NCBI GenBank assembly: GCA_009379845.1
Contig: WHSZ01000016.1
Span: forward strand, 1-64,000
Reading direction: 5' to 3'
DNA: 64,000 nt
Source of the DNA: Pseudonocardiaceae bacterium
GTDB taxonomy: Bacteria > Actinomycetota > Actinomycetes > Mycobacteriales > Pseudonocardiaceae
Shown here: positions 27,362 to 34,678 of the stretch, one piece after another
Layout of the letters: each line of letters opens with the position of its first letter
How positions within the stretch are numbered: the first letter of the stretch is position 1
The notes under the pieces: model-generated
Seen by the model: the letters and a program-made list of their open reading frames with translations, nothing else
Told to the model about the DNA's origin: nothing
Databases searched by the model: none
Position numbers and translations under genes: made by a program

Positions 27362-27793
27362 GTGGGTGCGTTCGTCGCCGAGGTGCGTCCGCGATGGTCC
27401 GACATGGACGTCTTCGGGCATGTCAACCACGCGAATATGGTGACGTTGCTCGAGGACGCCCGTATCGAGCTGCTGTTCACGGCCGCGACCGCCCGCAGCG
27501 TACCCACCATGGCGAAGGGCTCGGTGGTCGCCAGGCTGGTGGTCGATTACCACACTCCGTTGAAGTTCAACGGCTCCGCGGTGCGGGTCGAGATGACCGT
27601 ACGCGACCTGAAGGCGGCTTCCTTCGCGATCGACTACTCAGTCCACGATGGACTGTCTACATCAGACGCTGTCGTCACGACCGCCGAAACCTTGATCGTT
27701 CCGTACGATGTGGCCGCCTCGCGACCGCGCCGGTTGTCCGCTGGTGAACGGGAATTCCTGTCCACATGGGATGGAAGAGGCGACGATGGTTGA
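27362..27793 (+). CDS. Acyl-CoA thioesterase, 4-hydroxybenzoyl-CoA thioesterase (hot-dog) family
   Basis: A 143-residue single hot-dog domain. RWSDMDVFGHVNHANMVTLL with its D-x-x-GHVNH-x-x-Y/M pattern is the FadM/4HBT active-site segment. The rest gives the β-sheet (VVDYHTPLKFNGSAVRVEMT). GTG 27362 is the most likely start, with AGGAGAG about 12 bases upstream. It corresponds to Rv2475c and overlaps the next gene by 8 bases, so the two are co-translated. Substrate chain length unknown. Confidence 0.88.
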   Translation: MGAFVAEVRPRWSDMDVFGHVNHANMVTLLEDARIELLFTAATARSVPTMAKGSVVARLVVDYHTPLKFNGSAVRVEMTVRDLKAASFAIDYSVHDGLSTSDAVVTTAETLIVPYDVAASRPRRLSAGEREFLSTWDGRGDDG

Positions 27794-28421
27794 GGTGTAT
27801 ATCGCCGATCCCGCGGAGCGAGACGACCTCGGTGCGTTCGTGGCCCGCGCGGTCCGGCTGGACGGGCAGATCGTCGTGCGGCTGAAGAACCGTGCCGAAG
27901 GGATGCTCGAGGCGTGGGTGGCCACCCCGTTCGATGTACTCGCCACCCGCGCGGTCAGCGGCTGGGTTAGGCCTGCCGACAGCACCGTCTCGGGTAACGA
28001 ACTACTCGCCGAGCTGGCCGTCGTCGGCGGTGACCAGTTGAACGCCGGCTCGCCTCAGGACCTGCTGTGGCGTTCCGCGCTGCCGCCAGGCAACGGGTGG
28101 CGGGTCGTGGACGAGCTGCCCGCGTCGGTTGTCTCGGACCTCGCGGATTCCGGGATCGCGCTGGCCCGGGAGAACACCGGCCCGCAGGGAACCCCGCCGG
28201 CCTCGCTGCTCGATCAGACCGTGCTGACCGTGACCGATCAGGATCACGAGGTGAAGGTGCCGTTGCGCTGCCTGTTCGCGCTGTCCGGGATGGGGTTCGT
28301 CGGTACGAACGGAGCCGACGAGACGGTACGGGTGAGCGCGACCGACTCGTGGTTGCGCATCGACGCCCTGTTCGGGGCCGTGGTGCGCCGCAGGCATGCC
28401 CTGCTGCCGCTGCTGGTGTAG
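27786..28421 (+). CDS. Conserved actinobacterial protein, Rv2474c-like
   Basis: A 211-residue soluble protein starting at ATG 27786 inside the end of the thioesterase gene. No catalytic motif is visible. Its position after gdh and the thioesterase matches Rv2474c. The sequence is mixed α/β, with IVVRLKNRAEGMLEAWVATP and a C-terminal RIDALFGAVVRRRHALLPLL. Function unknown. Confidence 0.75.
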   Translation: MVEVYIADPAERDDLGAFVARAVRLDGQIVVRLKNRAEGMLEAWVATPFDVLATRAVSGWVRPADSTVSGNELLAELAVVGGDQLNAGSPQDLLWRSALPPGNGWRVVDELPASVVSDLADSGIALARENTGPQGTPPASLLDQTVLTVTDQDHEVKVPLRCLFALSGMGFVGTNGADETVRVSATDSWLRIDALFGAVVRRRHALLPLLV

Positions 28422-28526
28422 CCGCGTTAAGGATTTCTTACCGGCGGTGCCAGTTGGAACTTTCTCGCCCGCGAGCCACATCCAAGCGGTAGTCTGGCAC
28501 GACGCCGGCAGCGGGAGGTGGCCATT

Positions 28527-28850
28527 GTGAAGGCGAGCGACGAGAACGGTTGGCTGGAAGAGAACGTCACCGAACCCACCGATTGGTCGCCGGCCGAGCA
28601 GGGGCCGGCGAGGCCACGGCACGTCCGGGAGGCGGAGGCGGCCGCCGGGGTTGGCCCCGAGCAGCAGGAACGCTGGCGGCGCGCCCGGGCGGTGGCCGGC
28701 GGGGTGGCCAAGGCGGCCCCGTACCTGGCAGGGGCGTCGTGGGTCGCGGCGGCGGCGACCACCGACTGGGACGGCGACGGGCACGGCGACGTCATCGACA
28801 TCGGCACGTTCGGCGACTACGGCGACTATGGCGGCTTCGGCGACGGCTAG
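28527..28850 (+). CDS. Small hypothetical protein with Gly/Asp/Tyr tail
   Basis: A 107-residue protein; GTG 28527 has GGGAGG eight bases upstream. The N-terminal half is charged (ENGWLEENVTEPTDWSPAEQ). A weakly hydrophobic Ala-rich segment (AVAGGVAKAAPYLAGASWVA) follows, and then a low-complexity acidic tail (GDYGDYGGFGDG). Not recognised. Confidence 0.6.
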   Translation: MKASDENGWLEENVTEPTDWSPAEQGPARPRHVREAEAAAGVGPEQQERWRRARAVAGGVAKAAPYLAGASWVAAAATTDWDGDGHGDVIDIGTFGDYGDYGGFGDG

Positions 28851-28893
28851 GGCGCGAGCGCCGCGATGGCGCCTCGCCGGGAGACCGCGGCGC

Positions 28894-30507
28894 TCACACC
28901 AGCCACACGGCGGTGTCCTCGGGTAACCGGTCATCCTCGAGCGGGCCACTTGACAGCAATACCTCGCCGGGTGGCAGCGGCACCGGCACGTTCGAGATGT
29001 TCAACGCGCAGATCAGACCGCCACCCTTGCGGCGGAACGCGAAGCAGCCGGGCGGGGCGCCGTACCACTCCAGCTCGTCACCGCTGAACTCGGTGCGCGT
29101 CTTGCGTAGGTCCAGCCCGCGCCGGTACAGCGAGAGCACCGAGCCGGGGTCCTCAAGCTGGGCCTCGACGGTCAGTGCCGCCCAATCGTCCGGCATCGGC
29201 AGCCAGGTGTCCTCGGCGTCGGAGAATCCGAACGGGGCCCGGTGGCCCTCCCAGGGCAGCGGCACGCGGGCGCCGTCCCGCCCGCGCTCAGTGTGCCCGG
29301 ATCGTTCCCATACCGGATCCCGCAACGCCGAATCGGGCAGTTCGACGTTCGGCAGCCCGAGCTCCTCACCGTTGTACAGGTAGATCACGCCGGGCAGCGC
29401 GAGTTCCACCAACGCCATCGCGCGGGCTCTGGCCACCCCGCGCCAGCCGTCGTCGTATCGGCTGACCTGGCGCCAGACATCGTGGTTGGCCAACGTCCAG
29501 GTGGGCTGGGTGTTCAGCCCCGCGACGGTGTGCAGTGATCGCTCGATCGCCTCCCGCAGCGCCGCCGCATCGAAATCCGTGGTGACCAGCCGGAAGTTGA
29601 AGCCGAGGTGCAATTCATCGGGGCGCAGGTAGCGGGCGAAGCGCTCGTCGTCGAGCACCCAGATTTCGCCGACCGCCACCCGGCCCGGGTATTCGTCGAG
29701 CACCTTGCGCACCATCCGGTGCACGTCGTGCACGCCGTCGTTGTCGAAGCGTGGATCGTCGATGTCCGGAACGGCCAGCGCACCGGTCGCGGCGGCTTCC
29801 GGTGGCATGTCCGGGAGGCCCGACGGTTTGGCCATGCCGTGTGCCACGTCGATGCGAAAGCCGTCCACGCCCCGGTCCAGCCAGAATCGCAGGGTGCGCT
29901 CCAGATCGGCGTGCACCTCGGTGTTGGCCCAGTTCAAGTCGGGCTGCTCGGGCGCGAACAGGTGCAGGTACCACTGCCCGTCCGCGACCCTGGTCCATGC
30001 CGATCCGCCGAACATGCTCGTCCAGTTGTTCGGCGGATCCGACCCGTCCACGCCTCGGCCGTCCCGGAAGACGTACCGATCCCGTTCCGGGCTGCCAGGT
30101 GGTGCCTGGAGCGCCTCGGTGAACCACCGGTGTGCGCTGCTGGTGTGGTTCTGCACCAGATCGATGGTGACCTTGAGGCCGTGCGCGTGCGCGTCGTCGA
30201 CCAGCGCGTCGAAGTCCTCGAGATCACCGAAGACCGGGTCCACGTCGCGGGGGTCGGCGACGTCGTAGCCGTGGTCGACCATCGGGGAGCGATAGAACGG
30301 GGTCAGCCAGAGCGCATCGACCCCGAGTAACTGTAGGTAACCGAGTCGGGACCGAATGCCCGGTAGGTCGCCGACGCCGTCGCCGTTCGAGTCGGCGAAA
30401 GATCGCACGTAAACCTGGTAGAAGACGCAGTCGCGCCACCACATCACGTCGTCGGTGGCCCACTGGCGAATGTCCGCAGTTCTACGCACGGGGAGCCATC
30501 CTGCCAT
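28894..30507 (-). CDS. aglA: GH13 α-glucosidase (AglA-like)
   Basis: A 537-residue cytoplasmic glycoside hydrolase family 13 enzyme. The (β/α)8 barrel motifs are in order: DLVQNHTSSAHRWF (region I), DGFRIDVAHGM with the nucleophile Asp (region II), VAVGEIWVLDD with the acid/base Glu (region III) and TLANHDVWR with the transition-state Asp (region IV). A Gly/Asp-rich calcium-like loop SNGDGVGDLPG is near the N-terminus. It likely hydrolyses α-1,4 or α-1,6 glucosides such as maltose or isomaltose. It corresponds in place to Rv2471. Confidence 0.93.
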   Translation of the reverse strand: MAGWLPVRRTADIRQWATDDVMWWRDCVFYQVYVRSFADSNGDGVGDLPGIRSRLGYLQLLGVDALWLTPFYRSPMVDHGYDVADPRDVDPVFGDLEDFDALVDDAHAHGLKVTIDLVQNHTSSAHRWFTEALQAPPGSPERDRYVFRDGRGVDGSDPPNNWTSMFGGSAWTRVADGQWYLHLFAPEQPDLNWANTEVHADLERTLRFWLDRGVDGFRIDVAHGMAKPSGLPDMPPEAAATGALAVPDIDDPRFDNDGVHDVHRMVRKVLDEYPGRVAVGEIWVLDDERFARYLRPDELHLGFNFRLVTTDFDAAALREAIERSLHTVAGLNTQPTWTLANHDVWRQVSRYDDGWRGVARARAMALVELALPGVIYLYNGEELGLPNVELPDSALRDPVWERSGHTERGRDGARVPLPWEGHRAPFGFSDAEDTWLPMPDDWAALTVEAQLEDPGSVLSLYRRGLDLRKTRTEFSGDELEWYGAPPGCFAFRRKGGGLICALNISNVPVPLPPGEVLLSSGPLEDDRLPEDTAVWLV

Positions 30508-30609
30508 ACGAATAACGGAACGTGACCGCTAATCGGAGGCGTCCCACTCCGCGTTATGTACCCATACCGCTGAACTAGCGGCGTAATAGAACCATGATGG
30601 GTACCTCAC

Positions 30610-30627
30610 GCCCGCGGGGACGCGGGC
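30610..30627 (-). terminator. Hairpin at the end of glbO
   Basis: GCCCGCG-GGGA-CGCGGGC forms a 7-bp GC stem with a 4-base loop overlapping the glbO stop codon. No U-tract follows, as is common in high-GC actinobacteria. Confidence 0.55.
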
Positions 30628-31010
30628 TACTCCCAGCTGTTCATCAGCGAATGCGCAGCCATCTCCAGGTACTGCCAGAGCTCGTCGCGCCTGGCTTCGT
30701 CCAGATCGGCCTCGTCCACCGCGATCCGCATGCAGCGCAGCCACGCGTCGCGCTCCATTGGGCCGATCTTGAACGGTGCGTGCCGCATCCGCAGCCGGGG
30801 GTGGCCGCGCTGCTGCGAGTAGGTGTGCGGCCCGCCCCAGTACTGCATCAGGAACAGTCGCAGGTGTTCCTCGGCCGGCCCGAGGTCCTCGCCCGGATAC
30901 AGCGGGCGGAGCAGCTCGTCCTTGGCGACCTCTTGGTAGAACCGGGCGACAATGCGGCGGAAGGTTTCCTCGCCGCCGACGGCGTCGTAGAAGCTCTCCG
31001 GGCTGGACAC
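30627..31010 (-). CDS. glbO: Group II truncated haemoglobin (GlbO/TrHbO)
   Basis: A 127-residue 2-on-2 globin. GTG 31010 ([20 protein letters not shown]) gives the usual family length of about 128. Landmarks are FYDAVGG, the CD-region Tyr in RPLYPGEDL, the proximal His in [12 protein letters not shown] and the G8 Trp in RDAWLRCM, all conserved in group II. TrHbO binds O2 tightly and is linked to respiration and peroxide chemistry in mycobacteria (Rv2470). The ribosome site is weak. Confidence 0.93.
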   Translation of the reverse strand: MSSPESFYDAVGGEETFRRIVARFYQEVAKDELLRPLYPGEDLGPAEEHLRLFLMQYWGGPHTYSQQRGHPRLRMRHAPFKIGPMERDAWLRCMRIAVDEADLDEARRDELWQYLEMAAHSLMNSWE

Positions 31011-31065
31011 CTTGCCATTGTGACGTACCGGGCGGGTCGCTCTCAGCGGGCCATGGTGCCGCGGC

Positions 31066-32061
31066 TCACGCACCTTGGTTCTGCGCGTTCTGGGCGTTCT
31101 GGGAGAACAGCCGCGCCATCGGCGGTTCGAAGTCGGCATCCTCGAGGGCGGTCATGATCCGCGCGCGCAGTGCGCGTTGTACGGCCCACTGCTGCCCGGG
31201 ACGCACCTTCACGGTCAGCCGCAACATGATGCTTTCCGCGGAGACCTCCTCCACGCCGAGAACTTCCGGCGGCTCGAGCACGTGCTGGGCCAGCTGCTCG
31301 TCCCTGGTCGCGTCCGCCGCCACCGAGCCGAGCAGCCGGGTGGCGCGCTCCACATCCGCTTCGTAGCTCACCGGTACGTCCACCACGGCCACCGCGAATC
31401 CCTGGCTCGAGTTGCCCACCCGCAGCACTTCGCCGTTGCGGACATACCACACCGTGCCACCCAGATCGCGCAACGTGGTCACCCGCAGGCCGATCGCCTC
31501 AACCGTGCCGCTGGCCTCGCCGACATCGATGAAGTCACCAACCCCGTACTGGTCCTCCAGCATCATGAAGATCCCGGAAAGGAAATCCTTGACGAGGTTC
31601 TGAGCGCCGAAACCGAGCGCCACGCCGACGATTCCGGCGGAGGCGATGATCGGGCCGAGCTGGATTCCCAGCTCGCCGAGTGCCAGCACGAAGGCGAGGC
31701 CGAACACCACGAACGACGTGATCGACTTCAGCACGGAGCCGATGGTCCGCGCCCGCTGCCTCCTGCGCTCCGAGTTCGGTGCGCCGAGACCGACCGGGGC
31801 TCGCTCCCGCAACGGGCGCAGCAGGGCACGCTTCTTGGTCTTCTTCCGTGGCTCGCCGTTCATGAAGCGGTCGATCATCCGCCGAGCCAGCCAGCGCACA
31901 ACGATCGCGATCACCAAGATCAGCAGAATGCTCAGCGGTTTCGCGATGAGCCAGTCGGCGGAGGCAGCCAGCCAGCTGTTGTTGGTCAGCCGGTAGATTT
32001 GGTCACACCAGCTGCCGGATTCGTTCACGCATTCCGGGGGCTGCGCAAAGAACTCGTTCAT
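31066..32061 (-). CDS. Small-conductance mechanosensitive channel (MscS family)
   Basis: About 331 residues from ATG 32061 (AAGG six bases upstream); GTG 32076 is an alternative with GAGGAG very close. N-terminal helices [20 protein letters not shown] and [20 protein letters not shown] are followed by the pore helix [23 protein letters not shown], then the β-domain [20 protein letters not shown] and the C-terminal αβ domain. It lets solutes out on hypo-osmotic shock. The C-terminus has an Asn/Gln repeat (NAQNAQNQ). It has no counterpart in the syntenic mycobacterial block. Confidence 0.9.
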   Translation of the reverse strand: MNEFFAQPPECVNESGSWCDQIYRLTNNSWLAASADWLIAKPLSILLILVIAIVVRWLARRMIDRFMNGEPRKKTKKRALLRPLRERAPVGLGAPNSERRRQRARTIGSVLKSITSFVVFGLAFVLALGELGIQLGPIIASAGIVGVALGFGAQNLVKDFLSGIFMMLEDQYGVGDFIDVGEASGTVEAIGLRVTTLRDLGGTVWYVRNGEVLRVGNSSQGFAVAVVDVPVSYEADVERATRLLGSVAADATRDEQLAQHVLEPPEVLGVEEVSAESIMLRLTVKVRPGQQWAVQRALRARIMTALEDADFEPPMARLFSQNAQNAQNQGA

Positions 32062-32428
32062 CAGCTGCCTTGTCACGCTCCTCGGGGCATCGGTGATCGG
32101 GGGTCACCGGCAACGGTACGTGTGTTGTGCGATCGTAATCTCAGGTACCTGCTGCTTCGTGTTTGGTGACACGTCACGCAACAGACGTGCGTTTCGGGTG
32201 CCATGTGTGGTCGACTATGCCTGCACTGGTGGAGGTGGTCGAGTGCCGGACCGACAACCGACGCATATCGGCGCCTCGAGCCGCGTCGCGACTCGGGATG
32301 CGCCGGATGGCACGCTGCGCTCAACTCGAGCTCAACAGCGCCGAAGTTGGAGTCGATCGTCGGAAATCGGTTCGGCTGACTCGTCACGAGACAGCGGAGG
32401 CCACCGCCCATCCGGACTGCCACCGTCC
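32062..32428. other. Intergenic region between divergent mscS and HNH genes
   Basis: About 365 bases. The plus strand is open in the HNH frame back to 32093, so the nuclease could start further upstream than annotated (the M. tuberculosis homologue is longer). No ribosome site, operator palindrome or RNA gene is evident. Confidence 0.4.
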
Positions 32429-32950
32429 GTGCCGTGGACACGGCGCAGAGTGTTGCTGCTGAACGCGACGTTCGAGCCGTTGACCGCGCTTCCGGCCCGG
32501 CGCGCCGTGGTGCTCGTGGTCTGCGGCAAAGCGGAGATCGTGCACGGTGATCCAACCGGGATGACGCTGCACTCCGCCAGCTCCGACCTCGTGGTGCCGT
32601 CGGTGATCAGGCTCAGCAGCTACGTACGGGTGCCGTACCGGGGGCAAGCCCCGCTGACCAGGGCCGGCTTGATGCACCGGGACCGCTACCGGTGCGCGTA
32701 TTGCGGGGCTCGAGCGGAAACCATCGATCACGTCGTGCCGCGCAGCCGCGACGGTGCGCACAGCTGGCAGAACTGCGTCGCCTCGTGCGCGAAGTGCAAC
32801 CATCGAAAGGCGGACCGGCTGCTCGGCGAGCTCGGCTGGCGGTTGCGGACCACGCCACGCGCGCCGCGCGGTATGCATTGGCGGCTGCTCGCCGACGTCC
32901 CGGAGGCGGACCCGCTGTGGCGTCCGTATCTCGGTGCGCCAGCCGCGTAG
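32429..32950 (+). CDS. HNH endonuclease (Rv2469c-like)
   Basis: At least 173 residues from GTG 32429 (VPWTRRRVLLLNATFEPLTA), the usual N-terminal sequence of the family, although the start is not fixed by a ribosome site. The HNH module is RCAYCGARAETIDHVVPRSR, continuing to CAKCNHRKADR, with two CxxC zinc knuckles and the catalytic DHVVPRSRDG segment. Probable DNA nuclease of unknown role, conserved as a single chromosomal gene in actinobacteria (position of Rv2469c). Confidence 0.85.
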   Translation: MPWTRRRVLLLNATFEPLTALPARRAVVLVVCGKAEIVHGDPTGMTLHSASSDLVVPSVIRLSSYVRVPYRGQAPLTRAGLMHRDRYRCAYCGARAETIDHVVPRSRDGAHSWQNCVASCAKCNHRKADRLLGELGWRLRTTPRAPRGMHWRLLADVPEADPLWRPYLGAPAA

Positions 32951-33017
32951 GCCCGCCAACCAAGCTAACTAAGCTGGCGGGCTGACCGGGCCGCCGCCCG
33001 GGCAGGCTCCGTGCGTG

Positions 33018-33581
33018 TCAGTTACTGGTGATCCGAGTGCCTGCGGTGATCCTGGTACCACAGGTGATCCTGGTGCCCGAAGTGATCCGCGTGCCCGAAG
33101 TGATCCGCGTGCCCGCCGTGATCCTGGTGCCGGCGGTGATCCTGGTGCCCGCAGTGATGCGGGTACCACGGGTGATCCGGGTACCTGCGGTAATACGGGT
33201 CCCCGAGGTGATCCGGGTCCCCGCCGTGATGCGAGTCCCGCACGTGATCCGGGTCCCGCACGTGATCCGCGTGCCCGAGGTGATCCGGGTGCCCAGCGCG
33301 GTGATCCGGGTACCTTGTGCGGTGATACGGGTGCCGGGTTCGGGTGCGCACCCGGTGATGCGGGTACCCGCGGTAATGCGAGTGCCGCACGTGATCCGCG
33401 TTCCGGAGGTAATCCGTGTCCCACGAGTGGCCGTGTTCCTCACCTCTTCTTGGGTACCCCGGGTTACCAACCGGCTGTCGACCCTTTTTCTACTGAGAGC
33501 AGAACTGTAGTCAACGGGGAGTTTCATAATAATCGATCGGGTGATGTCGTTCGCCTGTGTGGGGGTCGGGGCAGTGTACAT
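33018..33581 (-). CDS. GTRIT hexapeptide-repeat protein
   Basis: A 187-residue protein. ATG 33581 has a perfect AGGAGG (33589-33594) seven bases upstream. Residues 1-53 are non-repetitive (MYTAPTPTQANDITRSIIMK, then VDYSSALSRKRVDSRLVTRG). The rest is 21 copies of GTRIT followed by one variable residue (mostly Ala, Ser or Cys), with two single-residue insertions and one CAPEP insertion, ending RITSN. Between copies Gly, Thr, Arg (CGN and AGG) and Ile codons vary silently while the peptide stays fixed, so this is the selected reading frame. The pattern I-T-[ASC]-G-T-R resembles left-handed β-helix hexapeptides. No signal peptide. Function unknown; a β-solenoid or a repeat-type peptide precursor are both conceivable. 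Confidence 0.7.
   Translation of the reverse strand: MYTAPTPTQANDITRSIIMKLPVDYSSALSRKRVDSRLVTRGTQEEVRNTATRGTRITSGTRITCGTRITAGTRITGCAPEPGTRITAQGTRITALGTRITSGTRITCGTRITCGTRITAGTRITSGTRITAGTRITRGTRITAGTRITAGTRITAGTRITSGTRITSGTRITCGTRITAGTRITSN
33022..33420. repeat. 18-bp tandem repeat array
   Basis: About 21 degenerate copies of an 18-base unit (plus-strand form close to GTGATCCGGGTGCCCGAG) lie head to tail. Divergence is concentrated at positions silent in the minus-strand GTRIT frame. Confidence 0.9.
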
Positions 33582-33862
33582 CGCGTGTCCTCCTGGGGGA
33601 GATGATCAGGCGGCCTGAGATCGGGGCGTTGTCGCAAGGTCCGTCTAGGTGAAAAGCTAGAAGTATTTCGCGCCCTGGACAAGGTCCAAGCTATGAGTGG
33701 GTCCGCATGTACGGGGCGTTGCCATCCTTCGCGCACCCCTACTGCGCTTAACGAAGGAGGTGACGCGGCGACACTCGGAGGAGACGACACTGAATCGGCC
33801 TAACGCCGTGGTCGCGGCAGCCAGTGCCCCGTGGACGCCGGGTGGTCCGCTACGGTACGAGC

Positions 33863-34129
33863 GTGAGCGTGATGGAGACGGTCCTTATCTTTGTGGTCAT
33901 TCCGCTCGCCATCTATGGCGTGCTCAGCGCGATGACCTTGCGGTCCAAGCTCGGTAAAGCGCAGCGGTATCGGCCGGGGCAGAAGTGGAACCACCCCCCG
34001 CAGTGGTGGACGGCCAACCCTGCCGGTGTCGGGGAGCACCGGGCGCACGGATCTCGGGGTGAACAGGAAGGCGCGTCGGCCGGAGCTGCCACCACGACCG
34101 CAACGGGAGGTGCTCGTGGCAGCTGGTGA
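33863..34129 (+). CDS. Small single-pass membrane protein
   Basis: 88 residues from GTG 33863 (85 from ATG 33872). One transmembrane helix (METVLIFVVIPLAIYGVLSA) is followed by KLGKAQRYRPGQKWNHPPQW and a hydrophilic Ala/Gly/Thr tail. Small proteins with the RYRPGxxW-x-x-xPxWW motif are conserved in actinobacteria next to DUF5130 genes. It overlaps the following gene by 14 bases, so the two are likely co-translated. Function unknown. Confidence 0.7.
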   Translation: MSVMETVLIFVVIPLAIYGVLSAMTLRSKLGKAQRYRPGQKWNHPPQWWTANPAGVGEHRAHGSRGEQEGASAGAATTTATGGARGSW

Positions 34130-34610
34130 GGACACGCACGGCGCGGCCCCAGCGGTGGTGGACCGCGAGCTCCAGCCGGGTGAGGCGGTTAGCGCGAGTG
34201 GGCGCCTTTCGGTGGCCCGCAGGGTCGAGCCGACTCTGCCACCTGGCCCATTCACCCCGGTTCAACTGGCGCAGATCGACGAGGCGTTGACGTTGTCCAG
34301 CAGGACAACCGGGCTCGACTTCAGCGTCTACCTCGGAGACCTCGGCGAGGACACCCGCGCGTCGGCCGAGCAGCTGCACGCGTCGATCGGCCCGCACGCG
34401 GCCAGTGCCGTGCTCATCGCGGTATCGCCCGGCCAGCGGGTGGTCGAAGTGGTGACCGGTGCCGACGCGCATCGCAGGGTGCCGGACCGCGGCTGCAAGC
34501 TGGCCGTGATGAGCATGGTCGCCTCGTTCAAGGAGGGCGACCTGTCCGGCGGCCTGATCAGCGGGCTGCGCATGCTGACCGACGCGGCCGGCGCCGCACC
34601 CCGCGACTGA
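34116..34610 (+). CDS. DUF5130 (TPM-like) protein, Rv2468c-like
   Basis: 164 residues; GTG 34116 is preceded by GGGAGG. FTPVQLAQIDEALTLSSRTT, LDFSVYLGDLGEDTRASAEQ and VLIAVSPGQRVVEVVTGADA are typical of the DUF5130 family, whose fold is related to TPM domains. The C-terminus has SFKEGDLSGGLISGLRMLTD. No signal peptide; it may act with the small membrane protein encoded just upstream. Function unknown. Position matches Rv2468c. Confidence 0.8.
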   Translation: MAAGEDTHGAAPAVVDRELQPGEAVSASGRLSVARRVEPTLPPGPFTPVQLAQIDEALTLSSRTTGLDFSVYLGDLGEDTRASAEQLHASIGPHAASAVLIAVSPGQRVVEVVTGADAHRRVPDRGCKLAVMSMVASFKEGDLSGGLISGLRMLTDAAGAAPRD

Positions 34611-34620
34611 CTTCGGTTAT

Positions 34621-34643
34621 GCCGTGAAGGCCACCTTCACGGC
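34621..34643. terminator. Bidirectional hairpin between DUF5130 and pepN
   Basis: GCCGTGAAGG-CCA-CCTTCACGGC has perfect 10-bp arms and a 3-base loop. A partial second copy (GGTGGCCTTCACGGCC) follows at about 34659-34674. It lies between two convergent genes and probably terminates both. Confidence 0.65.
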
Positions 34644-34678
34644 GTTGAACGCCCCTGAGGTGGCCTTCACGGCCGGAA

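Noticed and set aside
33022-33420. CRISPR array
   Set aside because: The 18-base units are directly adjacent without spacers and encode a continuous protein repeat.
33028-33510. Plus-strand ORF of VIRVP/VILVP repeats across the 18-bp array
   Set aside because: No ribosome site. Differences between copies are silent in the minus-strand GTRIT frame but change residues here (Arg/Leu, Ala/Gln/Glu), so this frame is the shadow.
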